64,000 bases of DNA from CAIWMF01 sp964402065 (lineage in GTDB: Bacteria; Verrucomicrobiota; Verrucomicrobiia; Chthoniobacterales; UBA6821), in contig CAYOAN010000001.1 of assembly GCA_964402065.1 (NCBI GenBank), forward strand, positions 1-64,000, in the 5' to 3' direction. The position numbers and the translations under genes are program-made. The notes beneath the pieces are model-generated. The model was not told where the DNA came from, made no database searches, and saw nothing but the letters and a program-made list of their open reading frames with translations. Within the stretch, counting starts at the first letter, position 1. Each line of letters begins with the position of its first letter. Positions 35,256-43,839 of the stretch are shown here, piece after piece.

Positions 35256-37718
35256 GTGTTAGCAAGACCGTACATCTTTTTTTATTTTTTGACTTTTTTG
35301 TTAGGGCTCTCTTGTTCTTCAAAAGCTCAAATGGAACAGGCTGCGCAAGCGACTTCTATCAGCAATAAGCCTGTTGAAATTACAGCCGATGGAAACACGC
35401 AATTTGAAAATGGGATTGCCCTTGCAGAAGATAATGTTCAGATCCACTACAATGGAGTAAGTATTTATTGTGATAAAGCAGAGTATAATCCTGATACTCG
35501 TGATGTTCTCCTTTTAGGAAATGTTCGCATTTATCAAGACAAAGGGGTCTTTAATGGCCAGCGAGCCTTGTATAACCTAGAAACAAAGCATGTGAGAGCT
35601 TTAGAGTTTCAAGGAGAGGTTGTGCCCATGAAATTCCATGCGCTTAGCATGAAGTCGGTGAGTACAAAAGAATTTATTGTGCGTGATGGAATCATGACGA
35701 CCTCTGATTCATCAATGCCGACTTGGAGTGTCCATGCACGTGGCCTGCGTATTTACGACAAGGATCGTGTGATTTTTCTGAATAGTACGCTTTATGCTGG
35801 AAAGATCCCTGTTTTATGGCTTCCTTACCTTTATACGAGTCTCAAGCAAACGGGGTTTCAAATTATGCCAGGATATGATTCGACCTGGGGAGGCTATCTT
35901 TTAACTTCTTATAGCGCTGCTCTAATGAAAGATGATGCCCTGCTTGCGCGGGTTCATGCTGATTACCGCTCGATGAGGGGGTTTGCCACGGGGCTAGATC
36001 TTATGGATCACTTTGGTAAGAATGACCGAAACAATGGAGAGTTTATTCTCTACTATGCGTGGGACCATAATCCTAATGCCAATAACGCTCCAGGACAGCA
36101 AACAATTGCTTCACCAACTGATGGCGATTATGTTGGCCGTTACCGGATTGGGTTTAATCAAAAGTTTTACCTGAATGATGATGTCTATGCGACAGCAGAT
36201 ATGACTAAGCTGAGTGATGCAACATTCATGCAAACCTATTATCCAAGTGAGAACACGGTTAATCCTCAACCGGATAACAATATTGCTCTCACTAAAATGG
36301 ATGAAGACTATACGCTCTCCTTGGTGACGCGGTGGCAAATGAATTCTTTTCAAGAAACGACAGAACGTTTGCCAGAGTTAGCTTTTGATTTTAAACAGAC
36401 GCCCTTTTTTGGATCACCTGTTTTTTATGATGGAACTACCGCGTTGGGACAACTGCAGAGAAGTTTTGCAATTAATTCCACAAATAATCCCAATTATTTT
36501 AGCCCTCAAAATTATAATGCCACTCGCTTTGATACTTTTCATCAGTTGAGCTTGCCAAAAACCTTATTTGGTTGGCTCTCTGTTATTCCTAAAATTGGTG
36601 CTCGTATCACAGCCTATAATCATGGAGGAAATTATACGGATACAAATGGAGCGATCACTCCTTTCCCAAGCTATGTCACAACAAATAATATTTCTCAAGG
36701 TAACCAAATGAATTGGACGGGAACAACAGTCCGACCAATCGTGAATGCCGGTGTGGAGACGTCTTTTAAAGTTGCTCGAAGCTTTGAAACAGTGCAATCG
36801 CGGCTCCTTGCGTTAGATGGGTTGCGGCATATCTTCCAACCTTACGCAAACCTTTCAGGTGTCTATACAGGCGGACCAAACGTCAATCAAGTCATGCAGT
36901 TTGATCGCTACATGCCGAATAATCCTAATAATGCTACAATTTCAGGTTACCAACCTAGTTCCACTCAATTACAGCCATTGAACTTTCCTCAATTTAATGC
37001 GATTGATACGATCGATACTTGGGCCATTATGCGGCTTGGGGTAAGAAATAAACTTCAAACTCGTCGTGATGGAGAGAGTTACGATTGGTTCTATTTGGAC
37101 ACCTTTACGGATCTCAATGCGATTAATCCCTATTTTAATGGGCCTGTTTCCAATTTAAACAATCGCTTTACTTTTTTACCCGTCAGTTGGTTTGCGCTTC
37201 ATATTGATTCTCAAGTTCCGATGACGACGTTTGGATATTCTGAATGGAATACGCAGTTTGATTTTATGCCAACCCGGTGGCTGCAATTTGGTGTAGGGAG
37301 TGCCTATATCAATAATTACAATGGAATGAGTGGTAATCAGCCTTCTGTTTCAATGAATTGGAAGTTAAATGATCATTGGTCGTTTAGCGCTACACAAATT
37401 TATAATGTCAATGATTCCAGTATGACTCCTTCAACGGCTACGACGGCTTCCAATCCTGGAACGAGCCTTCTTTACCAACGTTATGTTATTACTCGAGATC
37501 TCTCTTGCTGGCTTGTTTCTTTTGGAGCCGAGGTGAGAAACAACCAATCAACGAGCACGCAGTCAGGATTGGTGCAAACCGGAGCAGTCTTTACAATGGC
37601 CTTAAAAGATGCTCCGCAGATCACCCTGCCTCTGAGCTTTACGCCCCCAACTCCAGCTGGAAGGAACTCTTCAACAATGGCGAACCCACTTATGCCTGGC
37701 TTAATGCCAAATCAATAA
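35256..37718 (+). CDS. lptD: LPS-assembly protein LptD
   Basis: Outer-membrane barrel that places lipopolysaccharide on the cell surface. 820 residues. The start is GTG 35256: it opens a signal peptide (LARPYIFFYFLTFLLGLSC...SSKAQ). The N-terminal OstA/LptA-like jellyroll covers about residues 35-180 (EITADGNTQFENGIALAEDN, written to its limit; YCDKAEYNPDTRDVLLLGNV follows), and then comes a long barrel with many aromatic residues (VLWLPYLYTSL is a conserved junction). The protein is close to the E. coli length. The partner lptE is not recognisable here. Confidence 0.92.
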   Translation: MLARPYIFFYFLTFLLGLSCSSKAQMEQAAQATSISNKPVEITADGNTQFENGIALAEDNVQIHYNGVSIYCDKAEYNPDTRDVLLLGNVRIYQDKGVFNGQRALYNLETKHVRALEFQGEVVPMKFHALSMKSVSTKEFIVRDGIMTTSDSSMPTWSVHARGLRIYDKDRVIFLNSTLYAGKIPVLWLPYLYTSLKQTGFQIMPGYDSTWGGYLLTSYSAALMKDDALLARVHADYRSMRGFATGLDLMDHFGKNDRNNGEFILYYAWDHNPNANNAPGQQTIASPTDGDYVGRYRIGFNQKFYLNDDVYATADMTKLSDATFMQTYYPSENTVNPQPDNNIALTKMDEDYTLSLVTRWQMNSFQETTERLPELAFDFKQTPFFGSPVFYDGTTALGQLQRSFAINSTNNPNYFSPQNYNATRFDTFHQLSLPKTLFGWLSVIPKIGARITAYNHGGNYTDTNGAITPFPSYVTTNNISQGNQMNWTGTTVRPIVNAGVETSFKVARSFETVQSRLLALDGLRHIFQPYANLSGVYTGGPNVNQVMQFDRYMPNNPNNATISGYQPSSTQLQPLNFPQFNAIDTIDTWAIMRLGVRNKLQTRRDGESYDWFYLDTFTDLNAINPYFNGPVSNLNNRFTFLPVSWFALHIDSQVPMTTFGYSEWNTQFDFMPTRWLQFGVGSAYINNYNGMSGNQPSVSMNWKLNDHWSFSATQIYNVNDSSMTPSTATTASNPGTSLLYQRYVITRDLSCWLVSFGAEVRNNQSTSTQSGLVQTGAVFTMALKDAPQITLPLSFTPPTPAGRNSSTMANPLMPGLMPNQ

Positions 37719-37754
37719 CGCTAATGTGAATTTTTTACTTTTCCTAAATTTCTA

Positions 37755-37786
37755 AACTCTTAAACTCTTAACCCCTTCAACTCTTA
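37755..37786 (+). repeat. Four 8-bp tandem units just upstream of ugd
   Basis: AACTCTTA is repeated at 37755, 37763 and 37779, with a degenerate unit ACCCCTTC at 37771, giving an exact 8-base period. The array ends 11 bases before the ugd ATG, where a ribosome binding site would be. It may be a regulator-binding array or a slippage-prone sequence. Confidence 0.5.
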
Positions 37787-37797
37787 AATTTTTTTCA

Positions 37798-39093
37798 ATG
37801 AAACTTTGTATTATCGGATCTGGATATGTTGGCTTAGTAACAGGTGCCTGTTTTGCTGAAGTAGGACACCATGTTATTTGCGTTGATAATAACCAAAAGA
37901 AAATCGACATGCTTTTAGCTGGTCAAATTCCGATTTATGAACCAGGGCTCGAAGAGTTAGTTGCACGGAATGTTGCAGCAAAACGTTTAATGTTCACCAA
38001 GAGTATTGAAGAAGGCGTTGCACATGGAGAAGTTGTTTTTATTGCAGTGCCAACACCTCCACAGCACGATGGAAGCGTTGATCTTTCCTATATCGAGACC
38101 GTGGCTCGTGAAATTGCTGGAGTCTTGAAAGAATATCGTGTGATTGTTGACAAGAGTACAGTTCCTGTCAAAACCGGAGAAAAAGTTGCTGAGACAATCC
38201 GTCGTTATAATAAAACAGGGTGTGAGTTTGATGTTGTTAGCAATCCTGAGTTTTTACGTGAAGGATGTGCTGTTCCTGACCTAATGAAGCCTGATCGGAT
38301 TGTGATTGGCAGCAATAATGATCGTGCCATTGCTCTCATGAAAAAAATTTATGAGCCATTCATGGCCCCGATTTTGGTAACCGATATCAATAGTGCTGAA
38401 TTGATTAAACATGCAGCAAATTCTTTCTTGGCGCTTAAGATTTCTTACATTAACGCTGTAGCCTCTATTTGTGAAGCCAGTGGAGCTGATGTAGAAAAAG
38501 TTGCTGATGGAATTGGTGCTGATAAACGAATTGGAAGAAATTTCCTCAATGCGGGTCTCGGCTACGGTGGATCTTGTTTTCCAAAAGATATTGCAGCCTT
38601 TATTTCGATTAGTCGTCAGCTTGGTGTTCCCTTCACATTATTAGAAGAAGTGGAGCGGATTAATGCTACCGCGTTGGAACGCTTCCTCAATAAAGTGAGA
38701 GAGGCGCTTTGGATCTTGAAAGATAAGAAAATTGCAGTTTGGGGATTATCATTCAAGCCAGATACCGATGATATCCGCTGTTCTGTAGCAATGGACCTAG
38801 TTGCACAATTAATCAAAGAAGGCGCTCATGTTAGCGTCTATGATCCAAAGGGAATGGAAAAGGCAAAGGAACTGGGAACTATTAATCAAGCAACTTTTGC
38901 AGCTTCACCGCTAGAAGCCGCTCAGGGAGCAGAAGCTCTCATTGTTGCTACTGAGTGGAAAGAATTTGCGAATGTTGATTTAGCTTCCTTAAAGAAAGCA
39001 ATGCACACACCGTTTCTTTTTGACGGGCGCAATTTATTGCACCCTGAAAGCGCTCGTGAAGCAGGATTTACCTACGTTAGTGTGGGAAGGTAG
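37798..39093 (+). CDS. ugd: UDP-glucose 6-dehydrogenase
   Basis: Oxidises UDP-glucose to UDP-glucuronate with two NAD+, supplying uronic acid for surface polysaccharide. 431 residues. The N-terminal NAD-binding motif is GSGYVGLVTG; the catalytic cysteine is in GYGGSCFPKD (about residue 260); NPEFLREGCAV and WGLSFKPDTDDIR are further family marks. It opens the glycan locus. No Shine-Dalgarno site, but the 8-bp array lies in front. Confidence 0.96.
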   Translation: MKLCIIGSGYVGLVTGACFAEVGHHVICVDNNQKKIDMLLAGQIPIYEPGLEELVARNVAAKRLMFTKSIEEGVAHGEVVFIAVPTPPQHDGSVDLSYIETVAREIAGVLKEYRVIVDKSTVPVKTGEKVAETIRRYNKTGCEFDVVSNPEFLREGCAVPDLMKPDRIVIGSNNDRAIALMKKIYEPFMAPILVTDINSAELIKHAANSFLALKISYINAVASICEASGADVEKVADGIGADKRIGRNFLNAGLGYGGSCFPKDIAAFISISRQLGVPFTLLEEVERINATALERFLNKVREALWILKDKKIAVWGLSFKPDTDDIRCSVAMDLVAQLIKEGAHVSVYDPKGMEKAKELGTINQATFAASPLEAAQGAEALIVATEWKEFANVDLASLKKAMHTPFLFDGRNLLHPESAREAGFTYVSVGR

Positions 39094-39117
39094 AGAGCTT
39101 TTTTAGTAAGCTCGGTA

Positions 39118-39280
39118 TATAGTCTATTAAATGGAAAAGAGCACGCCCATAAGCTTGCTCTTTTTCCTTAGGATTGCGTTCTCAGATTTTACTTTATCTT
39201 CGGATAGCGCTTGGTCTTCGCCCTTACCTTTTCTAAAAAGCTTTCGGTTCTTTCCTGGGATCTTGAAGCACCTTGACTAC
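39118..39280. repeat. Family B repeat, copy B1, with terminator-like hairpin
   Basis: 163 bases from TATAGTCTATTAAATGG to CCTTGACTAC. It matches copy B3 (52014-52177) along its whole length. Inside, GGAAAAGAGCA and TGCTCTTTTTCC (39132-39169) form a strong hairpin with A/T runs on both sides, so it can act as a terminator for both ugd and the convergent glycosyltransferase. Its right part encodes the last codons of a minus-strand frame (see 39233-39424). Confidence 0.7.
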
Positions 39281-39424
39281 AGCACGCATAACTAATGTAG
39301 CAGGGTTTCGATTAAAAAGACGCATCATAAAGAAGCGTGAGTGAGCTAACTTAAGTGCAGGGTTTTCTTTAAGGCACTCTAGTTGTAATGACTCGATTGT
39401 CATCATGTTCTCGATAACGATCAA
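39233..39424 (-). pseudogene. Possible frameshifted tail of the glycosyltransferase, ended by a repeat
   Basis: A 63-codon frame overlaps the last 55 bases of the glycosyltransferase at 39369 in another frame and continues beyond its stop. Residues such as SLQLECLKENPALKLAHSRF and MRLFNRNPATLVMRAV look like real protein. The last about 15 codons (VVKVLQDPRKEPKAF and stop) fall inside repeat B1. The likely story is that the gene once continued here, suffered a frameshift near 39400, and was cut by the repeat. It could instead be a small overlapping gene. Confidence 0.3.
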
Positions 39425-40682
39425 TGGCTGTGGTTGCTATCTCTGTCAACAGAAGCTTCCAAGATTGCTCATTGTAAGGAACTATGGCTTCAAGACTGAC
39501 TTGGTAGTGAACTTGAGTGGAATTTGCTTGGGGGATTTTCGAAGAGAAAAACTTCTTCCACGAAGCTGCTTCAGGACCTGTAATGTCCCACTCCAACATA
39601 CTAGTTCCATGAGTGAACCAGTAAATAGCAAGCATGTAAGATTGACGAATACGCATTGCTGTTAATCGCTGGCGATGATTTTTACTGACGGTTTGGCTGT
39701 CTCGATGCCAGCGATAACGATAAAGATAATCTGAAATAAAAAGTAGTGGCTCATTAATGGCTGTTCGCAAAGCGAATTCATAGTCTTGGCAACCTTCAAA
39801 TGTTTTTTTAAAAAGCCCAAGATCTCTATGAAGATCTTTTTTGATGACTTTAAGATGACTTGCAAAATTATTTTCAATGAGGTCATGAGAGCGCTCTGAA
39901 CGCAATCGCCAAAATAAAATGTCATTGTCAATATCGATATCGATGGCTCTTGAACTAATGAATCGAGCAACAGGATGCTTGCGGATGATTTTTTCTAAAA
40001 TTAAAAAAACATTTGGTTCCAGCATGTCATCACAATCAAGGTAAAGCAGCCATTCGCCTTGAGCATGTAAGATTGCTTCATTGAGACTGCTACAAATGCC
40101 GCAATTGTTTTGATGAGAGCGGAAGACTAAATTTTTTTGCAGAATGGGATCAAGCTTAGAAAGCAAGGGAGAGAGATCAATGGAAGGATCATCATTAATA
40201 AGCACAATCTCAACTTGCAGATGAGGAGCTAAGCGTAAGGCTTGTTCAATCGAGTCTAAGCAATTCTTAAAATAGCGCAAATGATGATGAAAGCAGATGA
40301 GGATGGAAAAAGAAGGCGTTTCTGTTTGGCGTATTGACGCTTTGAAAGGAGCTTGTTGAGAGCTTATCAAAAAATCATCAGCTGTTTTTCGAAGCTGGCT
40401 TGAAGAGAGGCCAAGGACCCTAGCAGCCCATTCTTGGTGGTTTTCTTCACGCCGGAGTTTGATCGGGTCATAAGGAATCAGTGGATAAGCAAAGGTAATG
40501 GCACCACTACAGCGAGAGCTGACCCAACGAATTAAATAGCTCTTAATTTTTTTTAGCAATGAGAGCGACTTGGTATTTTCAGGCAACTCTTGACGCTGTA
40601 TGAAGCCGGTCAAAGGTGTTATCACCTTCGTCAGAAATTTTCTGACACAAAAAGCACTGCTTTTTTTCAAGTCCAATCGCAT
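39369..40682 (-). CDS. Family 2 glycosyltransferase
   Basis: 437 residues with a GT-A domain after a 125-residue N-terminal extension. FSILICFHHHLRYFKNCLDSI opens the domain (given in parts: FSILICFHHH), VEIVLINDDPS marks the nucleotide-binding strand, and LLYLDCDDMLEPN contains the DxD motif for metal-bound UDP-sugar. A possible acid/base region is FEGCQDYEFALR. It is the only gene of the glycan locus on the minus strand. The C-terminus (HDDNRVITTRVP) may be altered by a frameshift. Sugar specificity unknown; cytoplasmic side of the membrane. Confidence 0.85.
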   Translation of the reverse strand: MRLDLKKSSAFCVRKFLTKVITPLTGFIQRQELPENTKSLSLLKKIKSYLIRWVSSRCSGAITFAYPLIPYDPIKLRREENHQEWAARVLGLSSSQLRKTADDFLISSQQAPFKASIRQTETPSFSILICFHHHLRYFKNCLDSIEQALRLAPHLQVEIVLINDDPSIDLSPLLSKLDPILQKNLVFRSHQNNCGICSSLNEAILHAQGEWLLYLDCDDMLEPNVFLILEKIIRKHPVARFISSRAIDIDIDNDILFWRLRSERSHDLIENNFASHLKVIKKDLHRDLGLFKKTFEGCQDYEFALRTAINEPLLFISDYLYRYRWHRDSQTVSKNHRQRLTAMRIRQSYMLAIYWFTHGTSMLEWDITGPEAASWKKFFSSKIPQANSTQVHYQVSLEAIVPYNEQSWKLLLTEIATTAIDRYREHDDNRVITTRVP

Positions 40683-40732
40683 AACTTTCTAAGCTAGCAG
40701 AGTGGTTTCCCATTTTCAATGAGCTCGGTATC

Positions 40733-41617
40733 ATGTTAGCATCTTTTTTTACAATGAATTTTCAGCAAGAAGATAAAAAAACATGGACGACCGTGATTGA
40801 GCCTCATGTGAGTCTTTTTCATGTTCCTTGGAAAGAAATTTGGGAGTATCGCGAACTCATCATGAGGATGGTTCATCGTGATTATATTTCGCGCTATAAA
40901 CAAACTTTGCTGGGGTCGCTGTGGCACGTCTTGCAGCCGCTCTTCACGAGTTTAATGTACACGTTGGTGTTTTCTAATATTGCAAAAATTTCAACATCTG
41001 GAACGCCTCCCATGCTCTTCTATATGGCAGGAAGCGTCTGTTGGGGCTATTTCTCATCGTGTGTAACAGGAACCGCAACAACTTTTATTACAAACGCTAG
41101 CCTTTTTGATAAGGTCTATTTTCCAAGGCTCGTCGTGCCACTGTCGCAATTGATTGTTAATCTTGTTGGGTTTGTCATGCAGCTTGCTTTATTTCTTGGG
41201 TTTTATCTGTGGTATGCCTGGCATGGGGCCTCCATCAACATGGGGTGGCGCATTATTGTTCTCCCCATTTTGCTGCTCCAAATGGGAGCGCTCGGCCTTG
41301 GAGTTGGGTGCTTTATTTCAGCAATTACAACACGTTTCCGTGACTTGCAGCTGTTATTAGGATTTTTTATGCAACTTTGGATGTTTGGAAGTTGTGTGGT
41401 CTATCCTCTTAGCATTGTTCCTCCTGGTTGGATCCACACCCTTTATACTTTAAACCCGATGGTATTTGTGATTGAGGGATTTCGATTTGCTTTCTTGGGC
41501 CAGGGAACAGTGACGTTATTTGAGGTAGTGATTAGTTTTATAATTAGTCTTCTCACCGTTTTTATAGGAGTACTTTGGTTCAATAAAACGGAGCGTTGGT
41601 GCGTCGATATTTTATAA
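40733..41617 (+). CDS. wzm: ABC-2 type polysaccharide export permease (Wzm-like)
   Basis: 294 residues with six hydrophobic segments and the N-terminal amphipathic region typical for O-antigen and teichoic-acid exporters (REL..RMVHRDYISRYKQTLLGSLWHVLQPL, here shown as DYISRYKQTLLGSLWHVLQP). It moves an undecaprenyl-linked glycan across the inner membrane with the next gene's ATPase. ATG 40754 is an alternative start. The two genes are four bases apart. Confidence 0.9.
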   Translation: MLASFFTMNFQQEDKKTWTTVIEPHVSLFHVPWKEIWEYRELIMRMVHRDYISRYKQTLLGSLWHVLQPLFTSLMYTLVFSNIAKISTSGTPPMLFYMAGSVCWGYFSSCVTGTATTFITNASLFDKVYFPRLVVPLSQLIVNLVGFVMQLALFLGFYLWYAWHGASINMGWRIIVLPILLLQMGALGLGVGCFISAITTRFRDLQLLLGFFMQLWMFGSCVVYPLSIVPPGWIHTLYTLNPMVFVIEGFRFAFLGQGTVTLFEVVISFIISLLTVFIGVLWFNKTERWCVDIL

Positions 41618-41621
41618 TGCT

Positions 41622-42827
41622 ATGAACGAAGTTGTTATTAAAATTGAACATCTTTCCAAAAAATATCGGCTCGGTGTTATTAGCCGTCAGATGTTAGTGG
41701 ATCAAATTGAAAGTTGGGTTGCTCGTAAGTTGGGACGCCCTGATCCACATGCGTCTATTTTTGAAAAGCAAACTGATAGAATGCCAACGCCTCATGATTT
41801 TTGGGCGCTACATGATATTAATTTAGAAATTCGACGTGGCGATGTTGTTGGTATTATGGGGCGAAATGGTTCAGGGAAATCAACGTTACTCAAATTACTT
41901 TCTCGTATTACAGCTCCAACTGAAGGAAAAATTTCGATGCGCGGACGCATTGCAAGTCTCCTGGAGGTTGGAACTGGCTTTAACTATGAGCTGACGGGAA
42001 AAGAAAATGTTTATCTCAATGGAAGTATCCTTGGATTAAAACAAAAAGAAATTGATGAGCGCTACGATCGCATTGTGGCTTTTGCAGAAATTGCTGACTT
42101 TATGGATACCCCTGTAAAGCGCTATTCTAGCGGCATGCGCGTTCGGCTTGCATTTGCAGTTGCTGCGCACTTGGAGCCAGAAATTTTAATTCTGGATGAG
42201 GTTTTGGCAGTTGGTGACGCTAAGTTCCAAGAAAAATGCCTTAATCGAATTAGTGAGATTCGGAATTCAGGGACGACGGTTCTTTTTGTGAGTCACTCGG
42301 CACAAAGTGTGCTCGATCTTTGCACCCATGGAATTGTTTTGCAAGACGGCAAGCTTGTTGCTCATGGGACAGCACGCGAAGCGACTGAAAAATATTTGGA
42401 GTCACTGCATTTGTCCCATTCCGAAAATTTTATTCCAGGTGTTCCAGAGAGTCGTGTCGGTTTACAAGTCGGCAAATTTGCTAGCATATTGATGCAGGAA
42501 TTACCAGAAGGAAAACTTGCCTTTAATGTTCCTATTGAAACATCAGCTGGAGTTGTTACTGTCGATCTTGGCTGGGTTTCTCAAGAGAGATTTAAGACTC
42601 TTAGGCTGGAACCAACATGGAGTGGAGCTCCTACTATTTCAATTCTTGTTCTTTCAAAAGATCGGAGTGAGGCAGAAGCTCATAGTAATATTCTTCCTTT
42701 AATAAGGGTTGGAGGTTTTGAAGTTTGGATTGTCTACCCCAATGGGGAAATAAAAAAATTTGTTCTTAATGATGCAGCTTCTTTAGTTTCTGCAATCAGC
42801 AATAATCTTGCTGAAATTGCGCTCTAA
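41622..42827 (+). CDS. wzt: Polysaccharide export ATP-binding protein (Wzt-like)
   Basis: 401 residues. Walker A GRNGSGKST near residue 85, signature YSSGMRVRLAFAVA, Walker B ILILDEVLAVGD, as in Wzt/TagH ATPases. The N-terminal 60 residues include an insertion (ARKLGRPDPHASIFEKQTDR) common in Wzt. The last about 150 residues form a separate domain. In O9a-type systems a C-terminal carbohydrate-binding domain recognises the capped chain end; this one does not look like the classical one, so its ligand is open. Confidence 0.9.
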   Translation: MNEVVIKIEHLSKKYRLGVISRQMLVDQIESWVARKLGRPDPHASIFEKQTDRMPTPHDFWALHDINLEIRRGDVVGIMGRNGSGKSTLLKLLSRITAPTEGKISMRGRIASLLEVGTGFNYELTGKENVYLNGSILGLKQKEIDERYDRIVAFAEIADFMDTPVKRYSSGMRVRLAFAVAAHLEPEILILDEVLAVGDAKFQEKCLNRISEIRNSGTTVLFVSHSAQSVLDLCTHGIVLQDGKLVAHGTAREATEKYLESLHLSHSENFIPGVPESRVGLQVGKFASILMQELPEGKLAFNVPIETSAGVVTVDLGWVSQERFKTLRLEPTWSGAPTISILVLSKDRSEAEAHSNILPLIRVGGFEVWIVYPNGEIKKFVLNDAASLVSAISNNLAEIAL

Positions 42828-42861
42828 TCGTAATTCTGGCTTATAAAACTTTTCGATTGAG

Positions 42862-43839
42862 GTGAATATATATTTAACAAGCGCTTCTCCCTCTCGAACG
42901 ATTCAATATCAAATGCTACTGCAGCTTTGGGAAAAATCATTAAAAAAGCATGTTTTGTCCCATGAAGCTAATCAAGCAGATCTTGTTCTTGTTACCGATA
43001 TTACTGGGCCAAATTGGTTTTACGATCTTCGAAAAAATCAAAGTATTAAAGACGCCTCCAAGTCCTTTGTTATTGCTGATGGAGATATCCCAATGCCACT
43101 GTTGCATGGCATTTACACTTCTAATCATAAAAATTTGAAGTTTCAGTTTCGCTTTCGAACAGGTGCTTATAATCTGTTCGCCCAACAAGTTCAAAATCCA
43201 TTTGTTGCTCAAGATGTAGGTGAGTCTTATACAGCATCAAAAAAATTTCTTTATTCTTTTGTTGGTCAGGATAGCTCCTCTTTGCGATTAAAATTGTTTC
43301 TACAACAGCCGAAGAGACAAGATGTACTGATTCTCAATATGACATCTTTTTTTAATGCTTATAATCACAAAGAAAATCATCTTCAGTATCAGAAAAAGTA
43401 TTGTGACATCATGCGTTCTTCCAAATTTGTACTCTGTCCTAAAGGAACGAGTGGTGCTTCAATTAGGCTTTTTGAGGCTATGAAGATGGGGGTGGCGCCA
43501 GTGATTATTTCTGATGATTGGATTTTGCCTCGAGGACCAAGCTGGAATGACTTTGCTCTGATTATTAAAGAGGCCGATTTTAATCGGATAGATGAAATTA
43601 TTGAGGTGCGAGCAAAAGATTATGTCGCGATGGGAAGAAAAGCCAACGAAGCCTATCAAAAATTTTTTGCAGATGATGTTTATTTTGATTATGTGATTGA
43701 TCAGTTAATCGATATTAAAAAATATCAAAAAATTCCAGAATGGTTATTTTGGAACTTTAGAAATATTGTTGTTTGGTATTGGAAGGCAGAGCAGCGATGG
43801 CAGTTTCTAAAAAAACTTTTTACTGCTGATTTTTTATGA
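42862..43839 (+). CDS. Exostosin-like glycosyltransferase
   Basis: 325 residues, start GTG 42862 with GAGG six bases upstream. The C-terminal half carries the exostosin (GT47-type) signature: KFVLCPKGTSGASIRLFEAM, then MGVAPVIISDDWILP, which binds the nucleotide sugar. The N-terminal half has the alternate Rossmann-like pattern of GT-B enzymes. No membrane segment. Its stop overlaps the next start (ATGA). Confidence 0.75.
   Translation: MNIYLTSASPSRTIQYQMLLQLWEKSLKKHVLSHEANQADLVLVTDITGPNWFYDLRKNQSIKDASKSFVIADGDIPMPLLHGIYTSNHKNLKFQFRFRTGAYNLFAQQVQNPFVAQDVGESYTASKKFLYSFVGQDSSSLRLKLFLQQPKRQDVLILNMTSFFNAYNHKENHLQYQKKYCDIMRSSKFVLCPKGTSGASIRLFEAMKMGVAPVIISDDWILPRGPSWNDFALIIKEADFNRIDEIIEVRAKDYVAMGRKANEAYQKFFADDVYFDYVIDQLIDIKKYQKIPEWLFWNFRNIVVWYWKAEQRWQFLKKLFTADFL

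Noticed and set aside
35177..35368. 63-codon plus-strand frame before and overlapping lptD
   Set aside because: Overlaps the LptD signal peptide in another frame and has no coding features.
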